Assembly (NCBI GenBank): GCA_016213785.1
Contig: JACQZQ010000104.1
Coordinates: 1 to 64,000 of the forward strand
Length of the DNA: 64,000 nt
Reading direction: 5' to 3'
From: Acidobacteriota bacterium
GTDB lineage: Bacteria; Acidobacteriota; Blastocatellia; Chloracidobacteriales; JADJPF01
The number at the start of each line of letters is the position of its first letter. Position 1 is the stretch's first letter. The notes beneath the pieces are model-generated. The model had not been told where the DNA came from and ran no database searches. It saw nothing but the letters and a program-made list of their open reading frames with translations. Below are positions 46,967-55,320 of the stretch, piece by piece. The translations under genes were made by a program, and so were the position numbers.

Positions 46967-47626
46967 ATGGAAGAAAAAAAAATTAATCTACTACCAGAAA
47001 ATACACAATCACCTATAGAACCTACCCAGGAAACATCTAAGCCTAGTTTCTTTCAACGAGCCTTTAAGCGTACAAAAGAAGCTTTTCGCAATGTTGATGA
47101 AGCAATTACTGGCCGAGAAGCTTTTCGTCGTATTGAAGAGCGTATAGAAAACCAAGCTGATTTAATAGAAATGCAAGCCGACTCAAATGAGCAGATTGGC
47201 ACTCAACTTAATAGCCTTGCAGAAATTACCCAAGGCGAACTTAAAAAACTTAATGAACGCTTGGATAAAGAAATAGAAACCCTAGTAAATACTAGCGCTC
47301 AACAAAGAACTACTTTTGAACGTACATTATCAGAAGTAACTGCTACAGTAACAGCCCTACATAATACTGCTAGCGAACTACGAACTACGGCTAGTGATGC
47401 TCAAAAAGCTTTAACAACAGCAACAACTCAACAACAGGAAATGCAAAAACAAGCATCTAGCCATTTAGCACGATGGAATAACGATTCTGAAACACTAAAA
47501 GCAGATGTTCGTAATCTTCAGTCACAAGTACAGCAATTACAACAATCCTTTAAGCAATTTTTCTTAACTGCATTAGTAGGATTTATAGCTTTAACTGCAA
47601 TAATTGGTTATTTACTATTTAGATAA
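46967..47626 (+). CDS. Coiled-coil protein with C-terminal membrane anchor
   Basis: The 219-residue protein has no signal peptide. Residues about 60-195 form long helices with heptad character, rich in Glu, Gln, Thr and Ala (IEERIENQADLIEMQAD), and the last 20 residues are one hydrophobic helix (LTALVGFIALTAIIGYLLF). This tail-anchored layout puts the coil in the cytoplasm. It follows the metallopeptidase gene by three bases with no separate ribosome site, so they are translated together. The function is unknown. Confidence 0.75.
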   Translation: MEEKKINLLPENTQSPIEPTQETSKPSFFQRAFKRTKEAFRNVDEAITGREAFRRIEERIENQADLIEMQADSNEQIGTQLNSLAEITQGELKKLNERLDKEIETLVNTSAQQRTTFERTLSEVTATVTALHNTASELRTTASDAQKALTTATTQQQEMQKQASSHLARWNNDSETLKADVRNLQSQVQQLQQSFKQFFLTALVGFIALTAIIGYLLFR

Positions 47627-47721
47627 AAATTTAGGCATTTTTTGCAATCTTTAGTAAAATTATTGTCTAGTGTTGCTAAAAGAAAATTGGATTTTTTGAA
47701 ATAAATTGGAGGAATGCTCTT

Positions 47722-48375
47722 TTGTCTTACTTAACTAAATATACTAACTATGTTTTTAGTTTACTAACAAATTCTTCCAATAACCCCAATAATTGCACAC
47801 ATATTTACCAACAAATTTATTATTGTTCTATATTTCGTTTAGCCCTAAGATTAATGCCTATATTTCTACCACCAATGATTGTTAGTAGTGTGCTTCTAGA
47901 TAATTATTTTAGTTTTAGCCCTTTTGCACCTTTTTTTACATTAAAAAATGTTTTTTTTGTCCCTGTTTCACTGTATCCAGTAGTAGTTATTGCAGCTTAC
48001 TTTTACAGCCGAAGCTTTCCAGTAAAAGTAATTTCAAAAGGTGTTTATGGTCGTGATTATAAGAGAAAGAAAGTATTCTTAAAATGGGATGAGATTTCTT
48101 ATCAAGGTATTACTTATAGGAATTTACTACCATACTATGAATTAAAATCTAAGGTTTCCAAAGAAGAAATTTTAATACCAACTTTTCTTAAAAATAGAGA
48201 AAACCTACTAAAAGAGCTTAAAGCCCATAATCTTATTAATGAGACTCAAGATACTTTACCTACAGATAATGCTTTTAAGGAAAAACAATCTAATTTTGAG
48301 CCTTTAAGAGAAGGTGGATATATAATTGTTACAACAGAACGAGTTAACAAGTTAAACAAAAACTTAATTAATTAA
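47722..48375 (+). CDS. Unknown membrane protein, 217 residues
   Basis: Two hydrophobic segments (about 40-58 and 78-95) are followed by a cytoplasmic-looking domain with VISKGVYGRDYKRKKVFLKW and many basic residues, perhaps PH-like, as in some bacterial membrane proteins. The start is TTG 47722 with GGAGG nine bases upstream; the nearby ATG is in another frame. Its end overlaps the next, convergent gene by four bases. I do not recognise the family. Confidence 0.7.
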   Translation: MSYLTKYTNYVFSLLTNSSNNPNNCTHIYQQIYYCSIFRLALRLMPIFLPPMIVSSVLLDNYFSFSPFAPFFTLKNVFFVPVSLYPVVVIAAYFYSRSFPVKVISKGVYGRDYKRKKVFLKWDEISYQGITYRNLLPYYELKSKVSKEEILIPTFLKNRENLLKELKAHNLINETQDTLPTDNAFKEKQSNFEPLREGGYIIVTTERVNKLNKNLIN

Positions 48376-49082
48376 TCAACTGCATAAGCTAATCTAAATA
48401 TTTCCTTAAAAGAACTCTCTAGCCATTGAAGTAAGTCAATTCCCTCTAAACCACGTGGTGCAGTAAGTATATATCTACGTCCAAGTACTGTAGTCTCTAC
48501 TCTACCCCCTGCTTTTTCTGTACGAAAGTGTCGGCTATCTTTGTCATCACCCACTTCATAAAGGTTAATTTCAAAAGTTACTTCCTTTGTAGGCTCACGC
48601 ATATAAGCAATAGTTACAGGAAAATTACGTCTATATTGGGCTTCACCAAAAGACACAATAAAGCGCATATAAATACGGTCTGGCTCATCTTTATGCTCTA
48701 TATAAAAGGAAAATAGGTTACTTTGAGATTTTAATTTATCAACAAAATACTGCATAGTTCGACAATGTAAATTAAAATCCTCCATCAGTTTCATTTGCTC
48801 TTTTACTAAAGATTGATCACTTTCACGTCGTTTCTTAAGTGCATCCATAGCAACATCTACTAGTAGGCTTGTATCAGTAGAGCCAAATTCTGCTAAAGAA
48901 TCTAGGAGTGTTTTTTGTAATCTTTGTAACTCATTAAACATCTCAAATTGAGGCTCAGCAGGCTTTGAGGCTAGCCTTTCAGCAGTTTCTTCTGGAGTTA
49001 AGTCTTTAAGTTTATATCCATCCCAAGGACAAAATACTTTATTGGCTTCCCAAGTCTTATCACATACAGGACAACGTTTCAT
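48372..49082 (-). CDS. Zinc-ribbon protein, function unknown
   Basis: The 236-residue protein begins with a zinc ribbon (CPVC at 4-7 and a single Cys18, WEANKVFCPWDG), followed by a helical stretch and a domain (about 120-236) that contains EIN and DRIYMRFIVSF strands. No membrane segment. ATG 49082 follows the stop of pepP by two bases, with GGAGA inside the end of pepP, so the two genes are translationally coupled. The family is not recognised. Confidence 0.72.
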   Translation of the reverse strand: MKRCPVCDKTWEANKVFCPWDGYKLKDLTPEETAERLASKPAEPQFEMFNELQRLQKTLLDSLAEFGSTDTSLLVDVAMDALKKRRESDQSLVKEQMKLMEDFNLHCRTMQYFVDKLKSQSNLFSFYIEHKDEPDRIYMRFIVSFGEAQYRRNFPVTIAYMREPTKEVTFEINLYEVGDDKDSRHFRTEKAGGRVETTVLGRRYILTAPRGLEGIDLLQWLESSFKEIFRLAYAVD

Positions 49083-49084
49083 CT

Positions 49085-50452
49085 CTAGATTCTCCGTCCA
49101 ATAATATTTTCTAAGTCTTTTATTTGTTTTGGAACAGCAGATGTAAGTATTTCTGCTCCCTGATTTGTAATTAAAAGGTCATCTTCAATTCGTACACCAA
49201 TATTGTGATATTTTATTGGAACATCTGGATTTTCCCCAATATAAATTCCAGGCTCAACAGTTAAAACCATACCTGGTTCTAGTTTTCTAGACTCTTCTTG
49301 GATTTTATATTTTCCTACATCATGAGTGTCTGTTCCCAGCCAATGGCTTGTGCGATGCATAAAGAATTTTTCATGCTTTTTCTCTTTAATTATTTCTTCT
49401 CTATCACCTTCGAGTAAACCTAAATCTAATAACCCATCAACTATTGTATTTAAGGCTACTTTATGAACATCATCAAAAGCAACTCCAGGTTTTACTTGTT
49501 CAATGGCTAGGAGTTGAGCAGACAGAACAATTTCATAAATCTCTCTTTGCTCTTTAGTAAAACGACCATTGACAGGATAAGTACGAGTAATATCTGAGCA
49601 GTAATATTCATATTCTGCTCCTGCATCTACTAGTAAAAGTTCATTATCTTGAAGTTGTTTATTATTTTCTACGTAATGTAAAATAGTAGCATTTGCACCA
49701 GAACCAATAATTGAGTTATAAGCAGGAGCAAGCGCCCCAGAACGCCGAAACTCATTTTCAATAATTGCCTCTATTTCAAACTCATACATTCCAGGCTTTA
49801 CTTGCTCCATTGCAGCAATATGACCTTTTGCAGCAATATTTGCAGAGTAGCGCATTAATTCTTGTTCTTCAGGGGATTTAATTAATCTCATTTCCTGTAA
49901 AATCTCTATAGGGTCAATTACTACATAAGGGCCTATTCCATTACGACGGCGCATTGAGCGAAAATATTTTATTTGATTAATTATTCTTTGATCAAAACGA
50001 GAATCTTGACCTAGTGAATAATAAATTAAATCTATTTTTTCTAGATATTTAGGCAATTCTTCATCTAGTTTTTCAATACTATAAGTTGCATCAGCATTAA
50101 AATAGGCTTGAGCACCTTCTGGGCCAAACCTACGCCCCTCCCAAGTTTCTTTTTCCTGATTTCGGGGTCGTACAAATAAAACAAATTTATGCTCAGGATG
50201 TTCTGGAGCTAATAAACATACTGATTCTGGCTCTGTTAAGCCTGTTAAATAATATAAATCGCTATTTTGTCTATAACGATACTCAGTATCGTTACTACGT
50301 ATTAAACTAGGAGCACTAGCAAAAATAGCAACTCCTTTACCTAAACGGGCAAGGAATTCTTGGCGACGTTTAGCATAAATTGATTGAGGTAAAATAGGCC
50401 GATTTTGATTTTTTAGAAAACTTTGGGCAACTAAACTTTCTGTGCTTAACAT
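49085..50452 (-). CDS. pepP: Xaa-Pro aminopeptidase (M24B)
   Basis: PepP removes an N-terminal residue that precedes proline. The 455-residue protein has the family layout: N-terminal aminopeptidase P domain (about 20-160: RRQEFLARLGKGVAIFAS) and the M24 pita-bread domain with the metal ligands Asp-Asp in VDAGAEYEYYCSDITR, His in HRTSHWLGTDTHD and two Glu in TVEPGIY and GVRIEDD. I start at ATG 50452 with AGGACA eight bases upstream; TTG 50476 would be the longer form. It is the first gene of the pair with the zinc-ribbon protein. Confidence 0.95.
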   Translation of the reverse strand: MLSTESLVAQSFLKNQNRPILPQSIYAKRRQEFLARLGKGVAIFASAPSLIRSNDTEYRYRQNSDLYYLTGLTEPESVCLLAPEHPEHKFVLFVRPRNQEKETWEGRRFGPEGAQAYFNADATYSIEKLDEELPKYLEKIDLIYYSLGQDSRFDQRIINQIKYFRSMRRRNGIGPYVVIDPIEILQEMRLIKSPEEQELMRYSANIAAKGHIAAMEQVKPGMYEFEIEAIIENEFRRSGALAPAYNSIIGSGANATILHYVENNKQLQDNELLLVDAGAEYEYYCSDITRTYPVNGRFTKEQREIYEIVLSAQLLAIEQVKPGVAFDDVHKVALNTIVDGLLDLGLLEGDREEIIKEKKHEKFFMHRTSHWLGTDTHDVGKYKIQEESRKLEPGMVLTVEPGIYIGENPDVPIKYHNIGVRIEDDLLITNQGAEILTSAVPKQIKDLENIIGRRI

Positions 50453-50555
50453 AAAAATTGTCCTAAAATATGGCAAAAAATTATTGATTTAGAGTTTTAT
50501 TAGATTAATCTAGCAAGCGGTCTTGGCGCTAGAGTTTATTGCAAGGATAAAGATT

Positions 50556-51086
50556 ATGCACCTACATGGTGATCGTAGAATTTATACAGGAAAGCTTGAT
50601 GAGCTAGTCTGTTTATGTCTAAAAGTTCAGCGTAGCAAAATCCTAGAAACTATTGAAGAATTAAATGCAGTAACAGTAGCACAAGTTAGGCGCAATTGTC
50701 GTGCTGGCGGAGGTTGCGGCTCTTGTCATGAAGAAATAGCCCGTTTAATTACAGAACATAGACTTAACTTGTCTTTAGATTTTGGTAATCATATTACAGG
50801 CGAAGATGAAGACCATAGCCATGACGATCTCGATTTTTTTCTTGCCCAAGAATCATCTGGAAAACTACTTGAAAATCAGGTGATCACAGAAATTAAAGAT
50901 TTTATTGAATCTGAAATTAATCCTTATTTAGCTAAATTTGATGTTGTGGCTCAAGTAATTGAAAGCGGGGAAGAACTAGTATTAGATCTAAAAGGTGCTG
51001 ACCAAGAATTAAAATATACTTTAGGTTTTTGGCTTGATCATCAATTCCATAAACAGTTTCCTTCTATAACTGTAATTATTGCTTAG
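50556..51086 (+). CDS. NifU-like protein with BFD-type [2Fe-2S] domain
   Basis: The 176-residue protein has the N-terminal Cys motif ELVCLCLKVQRS with RRNCRAGGGCGSCHEE, which gives the C-x-C...C-x4-C-x2-C pattern of the bacterioferritin-associated ferredoxin-like (BFD) module as in NifU. The second half (SEINPYLAKFDVVAQVIESG) resembles the NifU C-terminal fold but lacks its CxxC cluster ligands. It may bind or deliver iron-sulfur clusters. The start is ATG 50556 with AAGGA upstream; the longer frame from 50523 would have no ribosome site. Confidence 0.8.
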   Translation: MHLHGDRRIYTGKLDELVCLCLKVQRSKILETIEELNAVTVAQVRRNCRAGGGCGSCHEEIARLITEHRLNLSLDFGNHITGEDEDHSHDDLDFFLAQESSGKLLENQVITEIKDFIESEINPYLAKFDVVAQVIESGEELVLDLKGADQELKYTLGFWLDHQFHKQFPSITVIIA

Positions 51087-51113
51087 TTTAGCCATTAGCT
51101 AAAAGAATTTTTT
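51087..51113. terminator. Short hairpin between the convergent NifU-like and GntR genes
   Basis: TTTAGC (51087-51092) and GCTAAA (51098-51103) flank CATTA, followed by a run of six T (51108-51113). It overlaps the stop codon of the GntR gene. Confidence 0.55.
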
Positions 51114-52039
51114 AGTGCATTACCTAAATATCTAACAATTTGAGGTGAGATTAATTTTAAGGATAAAACTTTTTTGCCTGCAAAATTAGAAATTTTTTCA
51201 AAACAGTAGCTATCTGTAATAATTAAGTCAGCTATCTTAGATAGTGCTTGCCATTTTTTTGTTGATTCAAAAGTCTCTGTTCTAACCAAAAGATCTTCAC
51301 CCCTTAAAGAAACCATTATAACTCTTGCATACTCAAGCATAGTCTCACCAGTAGAAACAATTCCAACCATTGCTCCCTCAGGTAAGTGTTTAAGTTTTTC
51401 TACTAGCTCAGGCTGGAGGGTCTGCAAATTTATTGGGACAAGCAAAGCGTCTGAGGGTAAAAGTCTTTTTATCTCTGTTGCATGGTAGAAAGTTGAAACA
51501 GAAAGCGCTCCAGTTAACATTTCTTGTTTAGCTATAACTTCTTCAACTGTTGCAGCAACTATTTCACATTCAAAATGTTGTTTTAATTCATAAATTAATA
51601 TTTTCTGTAAATCCTTTGCTGGTTCAATAACTAACAAATGATCGGGAGGTTGTTTATCTAGCCATTTTTTTACTGATTCACGAATTGATTGCAAGGCATG
51701 GCCTTGTTTACGAGCAACATCTAAAAAATCACGAATTAGGCTATCTAAGTCATTACCTCTAGAAGAAGCTATACTAGTTTTACTAACATAAACTCCACTA
51801 CCATGCCTAACTTCAACTAAGTTTTCATCTGCTAAAACTCCATAAGCACTACTAATAGTGTTATGGTGAACATTTAGCCTACGTGCTAGGGCCCTAACAG
51901 AGGGTAACTTATCACCAGGCTTAAGTATTCCATTAACTATCTGTAAGCTTATTTGTGTTACTAGTTGCTCATTTAGTGAGACTACCCCACCACGAGAAAG
52001 CACTATATCAAAAGCTTTATTTGCTCGTAATTCTTTCAT
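51095..52039 (-). CDS. GntR-family transcriptional regulator
   Basis: The 314-residue protein starts with a winged-helix GntR domain (about 20-85: LKPGDKLPSVRALARRLNVHHNTISSAY). The C-terminal 220 residues are alpha/beta and are not an aminotransferase-like domain as in MocR. They contain DHLLVIEPAKDL and GALSVSTFYHATEIKR, suggesting a periplasmic-binding or Rossmann-like sensor. It is convergent with the NifU-like gene; its targets are unknown. No Shine-Dalgarno sequence is clear before the ATG. Confidence 0.85.
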   Translation of the reverse strand: MKELRANKAFDIVLSRGGVVSLNEQLVTQISLQIVNGILKPGDKLPSVRALARRLNVHHNTISSAYGVLADENLVEVRHGSGVYVSKTSIASSRGNDLDSLIRDFLDVARKQGHALQSIRESVKKWLDKQPPDHLLVIEPAKDLQKILIYELKQHFECEIVAATVEEVIAKQEMLTGALSVSTFYHATEIKRLLPSDALLVPINLQTLQPELVEKLKHLPEGAMVGIVSTGETMLEYARVIMVSLRGEDLLVRTETFESTKKWQALSKIADLIITDSYCFEKISNFAGKKVLSLKLISPQIVRYLGNALKNSFS

Positions 52040-52054
52040 AATAAAAGGATATTT

Positions 52055-53059
52055 TTAGAAATATTTCTTAAATTCTTCTAGAGATGCTATTTGTATAGCT
52101 TTTCTACGTAAACTTTTTAGTAAGGCTAAGTCTACTATTTGGCTAATAGTTTCCACCAAATCTTTTGGAAGCGCTCCAAACCTTATTTCTAAATTATCTA
52201 AAATGGCTTCTCTTGCTTCTTCAAGTAGACCTTCTTGGCGACCTTCTTGGCGACCTTCTTGGCGACCTTCTTGGCGACCTTGTTCTAAACCTTTTTGAGT
52301 AGCTCTACGTTCAATGCCAGTAATATAAGGCATATGATTACCTCCTTCAAATTCCTCTAATTCTTCATCTAATTTTTGCTCTAAGTATTCAGGCAAAATA
52401 ATTAACCAGTCTAAGAAATGAAATAGTTCTAAGATTTTTTCCTTGTTATATCCTTTTTGATATAGCATCTTTATTAGGTTTCTTTTCCATTTATAACGTT
52501 CATTTACGTTATCTTTGGTTTGCTGCACTTTCAAGTGAGCCATTACTACCAAGGAAAAAGGATTAGAATCTTGCTCTAGTTGTTCCCAAGAGTTTTTATA
52601 ATCTAATAATTTAGCTATTTTATACTCACATAAATGCCTTGTGCCTAGCAAATTATATTCAAACTTATTTGGCTTCCAGTTAGGGTTTTCATCTGTAAGT
52701 ACCACAAAAGTTGCTACTTTTCTTTTATATCTATCAAAAATACGGTATTGATAAATATAAATTCTCTCACTAAAATCCTCTTCCCATTGGTTTTGTATTT
52801 CTATATGAAGTAGTACCCAAGTTTCTTGACCATCTTTTAGCCATACTTTGACTAGTTTATCTACATAGCGTCTTTTTCCTACCGCTGTTCTTATTACTTT
52901 TTGTAATTCTTTATCTAAAAACTCATAGCCTTTTTCCCAATCTATTTGACTATAAGCATCTGGAAAAAAGTATTCCATAAATTCTTTTAAGTATTTCTCT
53001 AATAATTCTTTCCAAACACTATCATTATCAAAAGTTTCTGCTAATTGCTTTTTAGCCAT
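52055..53059 (-). CDS. Rpn-family PD-(D/E)XK nuclease with DUF4351 tail
   Basis: The 334-residue protein has an N-terminal nuclease core of the PD-(D/E)XK superfamily (WLKDGQETWVLLHIEIQNQ, with QYRIFDRY) as in Rpn proteins, which promote recombination and are often annotated as transposase-like. The C-terminus (about 280-334) fits DUF4351 (NLEIRFGALPKDLVETISQI). Between them the motif GRQE is repeated four times. Rpn genes are often mobile-element associated, but no flanking repeats or integrase are seen. Its real function, perhaps phage defence, is not established. Confidence 0.88.
   Translation of the reverse strand: MAKKQLAETFDNDSVWKELLEKYLKEFMEYFFPDAYSQIDWEKGYEFLDKELQKVIRTAVGKRRYVDKLVKVWLKDGQETWVLLHIEIQNQWEEDFSERIYIYQYRIFDRYKRKVATFVVLTDENPNWKPNKFEYNLLGTRHLCEYKIAKLLDYKNSWEQLEQDSNPFSLVVMAHLKVQQTKDNVNERYKWKRNLIKMLYQKGYNKEKILELFHFLDWLIILPEYLEQKLDEELEEFEGGNHMPYITGIERRATQKGLEQGRQEGRQEGRQEGRQEGLLEEAREAILDNLEIRFGALPKDLVETISQIVDLALLKSLRRKAIQIASLEEFKKYF
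52229..52276 (-). repeat. 12-bp tandem repeat inside the Rpn-type gene
   Basis: ACCTTCTTGGCG occurs four times in a row (52229-52276), then a partial copy. It encodes GRQE units. The unit is a multiple of three, so change in copy number keeps the frame; slippage could vary the length of the protein. Confidence 0.9.
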
Positions 53060-53077
53060 TTTTTTTTACCTATTTAG

Positions 53078-53893
53078 TTAGAACAGTTTAATATGTTGTT
53101 GGCAAGGCATACGTATGCGAATTTGTTCTAAATAATCAAAATCTAGCTCAGCCATAATTATACATTCTTTATCAGGCGCTTTTGCCAGTACAATTCCCCA
53201 GGGGTCAATAATCATAGCCCGACCATAGCTAGCACGGTGCAAAGTATGTTGTCCAAACTGCGCTGGAGCAACTATATAAACTTGGTTTTCTATAGCCCTA
53301 GCACGAAGAAGTGCCTCCCAATGATCACGACCTGTTTGCAAGGTAAAAGCAGAAGGAACAAAAATAACTTTTGCCCCAGCTTGTGTAAGCTTACGATAAA
53401 GTTCTGGAAAGCGTAAATCATAACAAATGGTCAATCCCATTTTATAGTTAGCAACTTCTACACACATAAGCTTATTGCCTGCTTCTACATAACGAGATTC
53501 CATAAGTACTGTTCCATCTGCCAAAGTAGCATCAAAAAGGTGTATCTTTCTATATTGAGCTAATATATTTCCTTGAGGGTCTATCATTAAGCTAGTGTTA
53601 GCTATTTTTTCTGAATTCTCTATTTTTTCTGGAAAACTTCCTGCAAGAATAAATAGTTGTAAACTTTTAGCTAAATCTTTTATCCAGGCAACAAGTTCTC
53701 CATCTAGAGTTTGACAGTATTCAATAGCTTCAGATTCTGAGCGTAAATAGGCAAAGTTTTCGGGCAATGCAACTAACTGTGCACCTCTTAAAGAGGCTTG
53801 ACGAATTAGTTTTTCTGTTCTTTTTAAGTTATCAGACACTTTATCTGTAGAATTTAATTGCACTACGGCTACTAAAAGAGAGTTTGTTTCCAT
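53078..53893 (-). CDS. Carbon-nitrogen hydrolase (nitrilase superfamily, Nit-like)
   Basis: The 271-residue protein has the Glu-Lys-Cys triad of the nitrilase superfamily: Glu in ALPENFAYL, Lys in YRKIHLFDA, Cys in GLTICYDLRFPELY. The overall pattern fits the Nit1/Nit2 branch, which includes deaminated-glutathione amidase and omega-amidase. The gene is in the same direction as the Rpn gene but 19 bp away, so it may be cotranscribed. Substrate is inferred only from the branch. Confidence 0.9.
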   Translation of the reverse strand: METNSLLVAVVQLNSTDKVSDNLKRTEKLIRQASLRGAQLVALPENFAYLRSESEAIEYCQTLDGELVAWIKDLAKSLQLFILAGSFPEKIENSEKIANTSLMIDPQGNILAQYRKIHLFDATLADGTVLMESRYVEAGNKLMCVEVANYKMGLTICYDLRFPELYRKLTQAGAKVIFVPSAFTLQTGRDHWEALLRARAIENQVYIVAPAQFGQHTLHRASYGRAMIIDPWGIVLAKAPDKECIIMAELDFDYLEQIRIRMPCQQHIKLF

Positions 53894-53965
53894 TAAATCA
53901 CCATTGATTATACTAAGTTATTTTAAGTAATATATTTACTTTTTAGGAGTAAAAAGAAACATATT

Positions 53966-54052
53966 ATGAATTATAAAAGTATAATCTTAGTATTTTCTCA
54001 ACTAACTGTTATAGCAATTTATATTTTTATGCTTCTTAAAGTTGTAATTTAA
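53966..54052 (+). CDS. Possible 28-residue transmembrane peptide
   Basis: ATG 53966 to TAA 54052 encodes 28 residues that form one hydrophobic helix (IILVFSQLTVIAIYIFMLL) with Lys and a Val/Ile end. AGGAG occurs 16 bases upstream, farther than normal. It precedes the MFS gene by 19 bp. It may be a leader peptide, a small membrane protein, or a chance reading frame. Confidence 0.3.
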   Translation: MNYKSIILVFSQLTVIAIYIFMLLKVVI

Positions 54053-54071
54053 GAAGTTATACAAAAAAATT

Positions 54072-55316
54072 ATGATAAATCCTTGGCACAATCTAAAAGG
54101 TTTACCTAAAGAAATGTGGTTAATTACAGTTGCAGTACTTGTAAACCGTGCTGGAACAATGGTATTACCTTTTTTAATGCTTTATTTAACTAAAGCTATG
54201 CAAATACCTGCACAAAAAGCTAGTTTAGCACTCATTGCTCATGGTGTGGGAGGGCTAGTTACAGCACCTCTTGCAGGCCGTATTTCAGATCTTTTTGGTG
54301 CAGAACGTGTAATGAAAATATCGTTAATATTTTCAGGAATATTTTTATTTTTCTTTCCATTAGTAGAAAATTTTTATGCAATTATTTTAATGGTATTTAT
54401 TTGGTCGATAATTAGCGAAGCATTCCGACCTGCTTGTATGGCAATTATTAGCGACTTAGTACCTACAGAAAAACTTAAACCTGCTTTTGCTCTAAATCGC
54501 TTAGCAATTAATCTTGGTATGAGTATTGGCCCTGCATTAGGAGGTTTTTTAGCATATTTTTCTTTTAGTTTTATATTTATTTTCGATGGATTAACTTCTC
54601 TTTTAGCAGGAGCTATTTTATTTTTCTTCTTAAATCTAACAAACAATGATATTTACACTTCCCGTAAAAAAATAAGTAAAGTAAATAATGAAGATAATAA
54701 TGTTATTGGTAATGGTAAAGACTCTCCATTTAATAATATACCTTTTGTAATTTTTCTATTAGCATTAATACCAACAGTATTAGTATTCTTTCAACTTGAA
54801 AGTACCGCACCTCTTTTTTTAGTTCGTGACCTAAAAATTTCAGAAGTCACTTTTGGTTTATTATTCTCTCTTAATACACTTATAATTGTTAGTCTAGAAA
54901 TTCCACTTAATTCTATTACAAATAATTGGTCATATAATCGCTCTTTAGCTTTAGGGTGTTTATTAACAGGGCTTGGATTTGGAGCAATGGTTTTTGTTAC
55001 GGATCCTATTTCTGCTGCTTTTAGCGTTGTTATTTGGACTTTTGGAGAAATGATTTTATTTCCTGCTGCTTCGGCTTTTGTTTCAGAAGTTTCTCCTGCA
55101 AATAAAAAGGGGATGTATATGGGAATCTACACCATGTTTTTTGGTATTGGAGCGACTTTAGGGCCTATTTTTGGCACAAATATTCTAGAAAATTATGGTG
55201 CTAAAACGCTTTGGTCTATTTCTTTAGTTTTTGGCATTATATCTTCATTAGTAATGTTACGAATAAAATCTAACAAAATCCAAGATAAATCTAGTGTTTC
55301 TCTAGTAAATAACTAA
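54072..55316 (+). CDS. Major facilitator superfamily transporter
   Basis: The 414-residue protein has twelve hydrophobic segments. The first half contains GLVTAPLAGRISDLFGAERV, the cytoplasmic loop 2-3 motif typical of MFS, and the second half PANKKGMYMGIYTMFFGIGA. It may export drugs or metabolites; the substrate is unknown. No Shine-Dalgarno sequence is clear. The next gene begins four bases after its stop, so it is probably the first gene of a transcript with the SAM hydroxide adenosyltransferase homologue. Confidence 0.88.
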   Translation: MINPWHNLKGLPKEMWLITVAVLVNRAGTMVLPFLMLYLTKAMQIPAQKASLALIAHGVGGLVTAPLAGRISDLFGAERVMKISLIFSGIFLFFFPLVENFYAIILMVFIWSIISEAFRPACMAIISDLVPTEKLKPAFALNRLAINLGMSIGPALGGFLAYFSFSFIFIFDGLTSLLAGAILFFFLNLTNNDIYTSRKKISKVNNEDNNVIGNGKDSPFNNIPFVIFLLALIPTVLVFFQLESTAPLFLVRDLKISEVTFGLLFSLNTLIIVSLEIPLNSITNNWSYNRSLALGCLLTGLGFGAMVFVTDPISAAFSVVIWTFGEMILFPAASAFVSEVSPANKKGMYMGIYTMFFGIGATLGPIFGTNILENYGAKTLWSISLVFGIISSLVMLRIKSNKIQDKSSVSLVNN

Positions 55317-55320
55317 TTAT

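Noticed and set aside
52229-52276. Four-copy 12-bp repeat as a CRISPR array
   Set aside because: Units are contiguous with no spacers and lie within a coding region.
52055-53059. Rpn-type gene as part of a complete mobile element
   Set aside because: No inverted repeats, target duplications or integrase were found in the flanks; neighbours are ordinary genes.
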